A DNA stretch of 9,739 nucleotides from Verrucomicrobiota bacterium (lineage in GTDB: Bacteria; Verrucomicrobiota; Verrucomicrobiia; Limisphaerales; SXQI01): positions 1 through 9,739 of the forward strand of contig WBXJ01000110.1 in the NCBI GenBank assembly GCA_008933045.1, given 5' to 3'. This document shows, piece after piece, positions 7,125 to 9,739 of the stretch. Position 1 is the first letter of the stretch. Each line of letters begins with the position of its first letter. The position numbers and the translations under genes are program-made. The notes under the pieces are model-generated. The model was not told the DNA's origin. It worked only from the letters and a program-made list of their open reading frames with translations, and did not search any database.

Positions 7125-8543
7125 TTTTGTCAGGGCTAAACCGGTGCGAAGCAGACGCGCAGCATCGGCATCGGACTTGGCTTCTGCATAAATGCGGAGG
7201 ATGGGTTCAGTCCCGCTCCCTCGAAGCATCAGCCAAGATCCATCGGCAGCGATATACTTAACTCCATCGTGGGATTTAATCTCAACCAGAGGGGATTTTA
7301 TCAACTTCGAGGGCGGATTATTTTTACAGAACTCCATGAGGGCGGAACGTTTTTCGACAGGAAAACGAGTGTCGATTCGAGCGTAGCAATAAGGACCAAA
7401 TTGTTGGGTCAAGCCTTGTAAAAGCTTGGTAAGAGGTTTTTTCTCAACCGCCAATAACTCTAGGAGCATCAGACCGGAAAGGATCCCATCACGCTCGGGA
7501 ATGTGTCCTGGAAAACCGATTCCGCCGCTTTCCTCAAAACCGAGCATCACGTCTCCTTTGAGCATTTCTGTGCAAATATATTTGAAGCCAACGCCTGTCT
7601 CGACCAACGGCAATCCGTAATGGGCACACATCTTATCCACCATCGAGGTGGTAGTGAGTGCTTTAATCACTCGACCTTTCGCACCACGGTTTTTGACAAA
7701 ATGTTGAATCAGCAAACAAATAATCTGGTGCGTGCTGAGAGCATTTCCTCTTCCATCCATCCCGCCGACACGATCCGCATCTCCGTCCGTCACGACGCAG
7801 AGATCGTGCGGATGCTTTGAGAGGTAGGCTTGCGTGCCTGCATAATTCCTAGCAACAGGCTCCGGGTTGATACCCCCAAAATTCGGGTCATGATTTGCGT
7901 TCAGTGTCGTGACTCGACAGGTGGTGTTTGCTAGCAAATTTTCGTAACAACCTGCACCAACCCCAAACAAAGGATCGTGCGCTAGCTTGATTCGTGATTT
8001 GGCGATTAACGGAAAATTCACGAATTTTTTGATCGCTTTGAAATAAACAGGATGCAGATCGCGGACTCGAATTCGTTTAGTTTTTAGCCCCTCTGAAAGC
8101 GGCAAAGTTTTGACGGGAGATTTGTCGACTAATCCTTCCACCGCCTGGCAGATTGATGGATCTGCCGAACCGCCATACCACGCCTTTAACTTAAACCCAT
8201 TGAAAGCTGCCGGATTATGGCTAGCTGTAATCATCACACCGCCGATCGCTCGATGAGTTTTAACGGCAAAGGAGACCGCTTGGGTCGGGGATGGAATCGA
8301 TGTCAAAATCACCTCAAAACCATTCCCTGCGAGAACCTCTGCCGTAAGCTGGGCAAACTGATCCGAAAGGAACCGGCGATCAAACCCGACCACCGCCATT
8401 TTTTCTGTGTTAGGGATCGTGACAGAATTCCAATAATCCGCAGTCGCCTGCGCAACACGCGCCACATTGGCGAATGTAAAATCTTCGGCAATAATCGCAC
8501 GCCAACCGTCGGTCCCAAATTTGATCGATGTATTTAACGACAT
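7116..8543 (-). CDS. Alpha-D-phosphohexomutase (phosphoglucomutase/phosphomannomutase family)
   Basis: A 475-residue cytoplasmic enzyme that moves phosphate between C1 and C6 of a hexose through a phosphoserine intermediate. All four family signatures are present: FGTDGWRA at 9-16, the phosphoserine loop TASHNP at 106-111 with Ser108 as the phosphorylated residue, the metal-binding loop DGDADR at 253-258, the sugar-specificity loop FEESGG at 336-341, and the phosphate-binding loop RGSGTEP at 441-447. Length is normal for the family. The GEMSN-type specificity motif of glucosamine mutases is replaced by FEESGG, so glucose or mannose phosphate is more likely than glucosamine phosphate, but the exact substrate is unsettled. 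It starts 20 bases after rpe and is probably cotranscribed with it. The ATG has an AT-rich leader and no Shine-Dalgarno. The 3' end overlaps the opposing DUF1080 gene by 9 bases. Confidence 0.92.
   Translation of the reverse strand: MSLNTSIKFGTDGWRAIIAEDFTFANVARVAQATADYWNSVTIPNTEKMAVVGFDRRFLSDQFAQLTAEVLAGNGFEVILTSIPSPTQAVSFAVKTHRAIGGVMITASHNPAAFNGFKLKAWYGGSADPSICQAVEGLVDKSPVKTLPLSEGLKTKRIRVRDLHPVYFKAIKKFVNFPLIAKSRIKLAHDPLFGVGAGCYENLLANTTCRVTTLNANHDPNFGGINPEPVARNYAGTQAYLSKHPHDLCVVTDGDADRVGGMDGRGNALSTHQIICLLIQHFVKNRGAKGRVIKALTTTSMVDKMCAHYGLPLVETGVGFKYICTEMLKGDVMLGFEESGGIGFPGHIPERDGILSGLMLLELLAVEKKPLTKLLQGLTQQFGPYCYARIDTRFPVEKRSALMEFCKNNPPSKLIKSPLVEIKSHDGVKYIAADGSWLMLRGSGTEPILRIYAEAKSDADAARLLRTGLALTKSG
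7119..7135. terminator. Possible bidirectional hairpin at the convergent gene overlap
   Basis: CCCTGA (7119-7124) and TCAGGG (7130-7135) form a perfect 6-bp stem around a 5-base TTTTG loop. The stem begins just after the phosphohexomutase stop codon (7116-7118) and includes the stop of the second DUF1080 gene. It sits exactly where transcription from both sides should end. No U-run follows on either strand, so it is at best a weak intrinsic terminator or an RNA 3'-end stabiliser. Confidence 0.35.
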
Positions 8544-8563
8544 GATACTTTAAGAATGGAGGA

Positions 8564-9232
8564 TCAAGGGCAGGGGAGTGATGACTGAACAATTCGACGC
8601 ATTCGAGTCACAGCAGGCTTCAGTTGACGATGACGAAGCAACGCGGTTCCACTGACAAACACATCAGCTCCGGCGTGCGCACATTCTGCTGCGGTTTCAT
8701 CTGTGATGCCGCCGTCCACCTCGATGTGAAAATTCAACCCAAGTTTTTTCCGCCAAGTAGCCGCTTGCTGAATTTTTGGGACACATTCATGGATAAAAGA
8801 CTGTCCCCCAAAACCTGGGTTCACCGTCATGATGAGCAGTAAATCAATCGATTTCAGGAACGGCTTGACCGAATCAATACTCGTCGGAGGATTGATCGCC
8901 AACCCGACTTTCTTTCCCAACCCACGGATCTTCCAAAGCAGTGATTCTACCTTGGCTCCCAATTCAACATGAACAGTGAGAATATCAGCACCCGCTTTGA
9001 CGAAAGGCGTGAATAATATTTCGGGATGGCAACACATGAGATGCACATCGAGGGGAATTTTTGTTACTTCATTGACTGACTGGACGACTGCAGGTCCAAA
9101 TGAAATATTGGGGACGAAAGTTCCATCCATGATGTCACAATGAATACAGTCCGCCTGAGCTCGTTCGATCCTGTTTGCCTCGATGGCAATTCTGCCAAAA
9201 TCAGCGGCGAGCAAGGACGGTGCGATAATCAT
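8564..9232 (-). CDS. rpe: Ribulose-phosphate 3-epimerase
   Basis: A 222-residue TIM-barrel enzyme that interconverts D-ribulose 5-phosphate and D-xylulose 5-phosphate in the pentose phosphate pathway (or Calvin cycle where present). The active-site residues are readable: Ser6 in APSLLAAD, His31 and Asp33 in CIHCDIMDG, His64 in DVHLM, the MTVNPGFGGQ loop at 135-144, Asp173 in EVDGGI, and the phosphate-binding GGI and VSGTALL turns at 174-176 and 193-199. His31, Asp33, His64 and Asp173 correspond to the metal-binding set, with Asp33 and Asp173 as the acid-base pair. Length is typical. It is the first gene of a two-gene minus-strand unit with the phosphohexomutase and is divergent from recG across 79 bases. 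The ATG at 9232 begins exactly at the conserved N-terminus (MIIAPSLL), so the start is secure although no Shine-Dalgarno precedes it. Confidence 0.96.
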   Translation of the reverse strand: MIIAPSLLAADFGRIAIEANRIERAQADCIHCDIMDGTFVPNISFGPAVVQSVNEVTKIPLDVHLMCCHPEILFTPFVKAGADILTVHVELGAKVESLLWKIRGLGKKVGLAINPPTSIDSVKPFLKSIDLLLIMTVNPGFGGQSFIHECVPKIQQAATWRKKLGLNFHIEVDGGITDETAAECAHAGADVFVSGTALLRHRQLKPAVTRMRRIVQSSLPCP

Positions 9233-9269
9233 TTTTCTGAGGTTAAAGAAATCTTAGTTTGAGTCAATC

Positions 9270-9298
9270 TTGCCGTCGGCCTCAACCAGTTTTATAGT
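9270..9298 (+). promoter_or_regulatory. Sigma70-like promoter candidate for recG
   Basis: TTGCCG (9270-9275), a 17-base spacer and TATAGT (9293-9298, five of six consensus positions) form a plausible promoter in the rpe-recG divergent region. Transcription would start near 9305, leaving only about 7 bases before the ATG at 9312. This would exclude the in-frame GTG at 9297. No comparably good promoter for rpe was found on the other strand. Confidence 0.32.
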
Positions 9299-9311
9299 GA
9301 ATCAAATAACA

Positions 9312-9739
9312 ATGGCGGACTCGATCACTCTTGAATCTCCGGCGACAATGCTTCCCGGAGTCAGCCCGAAGCGTGCACAACTCCTGTTGCGGTTGGGCTT
9401 GGTGAGCATCGCTGACCTCCTTGCACATCAACCACGACGCTATGAGGATCGACGTGAGCTCACTAAGATCCATGATATATCTCATGATCGACCCGTCACA
9501 ACAAGCGGCACGGTGACTGAAATTGGCACCAAGAAATATCGCGGCGGGGCTCGTTCGGTTGTTGTCGTAGTGGTTGAGGACTGTTCCTCACGTTTGCATT
9601 GCCGGTGGTGGAATCTTCCGTTTATCAAGAACCAGTTCCATGTTGGGCAGAAGCTCTTAATTCACGGGCGTCCCTGCGCACAAAATCCGCTGACTATGGA
9701 TCATCCGGAGGTAGAGACTATTCAGGATGGCGAGGAAAA
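9312..9739 (+). CDS. recG: ATP-dependent DNA helicase RecG, 5' part (cut by window end)
   Basis: The first 142 codons of an open frame that runs off the window. RecG is a cytoplasmic helicase that remodels stalled replication forks and branch-migrates Holliday junctions. The visible part is the N-terminal wedge domain: the helix-hairpin-helix-like LPGVSPKRAQLLLRLGL (about 14-30), SIADLLAHQPRRYEDRR (about 32-48), and then an OB-fold with LHCRWWNLPFIKNQF (about 94-108) and MDHPEVE (about 128-134). These match RecG well: the order, the PRRYEDR block and the HPE motif are diagnostic. The helicase motor domains lie beyond the window, so completeness cannot be judged. ATG 9312 is preferred; an in-frame GTG at 9297 would add five residues but overlaps the putative -10 element. 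The gene is divergent from rpe. Confidence 0.9.
   Translation, partial: MADSITLESPATMLPGVSPKRAQLLLRLGLVSIADLLAHQPRRYEDRRELTKIHDISHDRPVTTSGTVTEIGTKKYRGGARSVVVVVVEDCSSRLHCRWWNLPFIKNQFHVGQKLLIHGRPCAQNPLTMDHPEVETIQDGEE

Noticed and set aside
9471..9490. AT-rich near-palindrome near the start of recG
   Set aside because: It lies within the conserved RecG reading frame and is imperfect; no operator or origin context supports it.

Overview
The window looks like an ordinary chromosomal segment of a Gram-negative, heme-protein-rich bacterium. The most likely source is the Verrucomicrobiota or another PVC-group lineage. The main clues are two adjacent secreted DUF1080 (3-keto-disaccharide hydrolase family) proteins next to a PA14-plus-multiheme cytochrome c fusion, a combination typical of Verrucomicrobiota and Planctomycetota. 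Base composition is near balanced. Almost no start codon has a Shine-Dalgarno sequence. The taxonomic call is inference; there is no rRNA or other phylogenetic marker beyond the start of recG.

Layout. At 21-1769 (+) is a type IV ABC exporter half-transporter. It converges, with only 9 bases between stop codons, on a minus-strand pair: an S66 L,D-carboxypeptidase (3570-2632) followed by a membrane-anchored OmpA/MotB-like peptidoglycan-binding protein (2540-1779). A 124-base divergent intergenic region follows. Then comes a tight plus-strand group with gaps of 17 and 11 bases: a secreted pentaheme cytochrome c with an N-terminal PA14-like domain (3695-5689) and two paralogous secreted DUF1080 proteins (5707-6411 and 6423-7124). 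The second DUF1080 gene overlaps by 9 bases, tail to tail, a minus-strand pair made of ribulose-phosphate 3-epimerase (9232-8564) and an alpha-D-phosphohexomutase (8543-7116). A 79-base divergent region then leads to the 5' end of recG (9312 to the window edge, +).

How the genes fit together. The carboxypeptidase/OmpA pair points to murein recycling and outer-layer anchoring. The rpe/phosphohexomutase pair supplies pentose-phosphate and sugar-phosphate interconversion. The cytochrome/DUF1080 group is the most interesting part. It could be the extracytoplasmic part of an oxidative sugar-cleavage route, in which a C3-oxidised glycoside is cleaved by DUF1080 hydrolases and electrons pass to a c-type cytochrome. 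No sugar dehydrogenase is present in the window, so this remains a hypothesis.

No mobile element, CRISPR array, tRNA, rRNA or obvious pseudogene was seen. Intergenic DNA is short throughout; no stretch over 300 bases lacks a gene.
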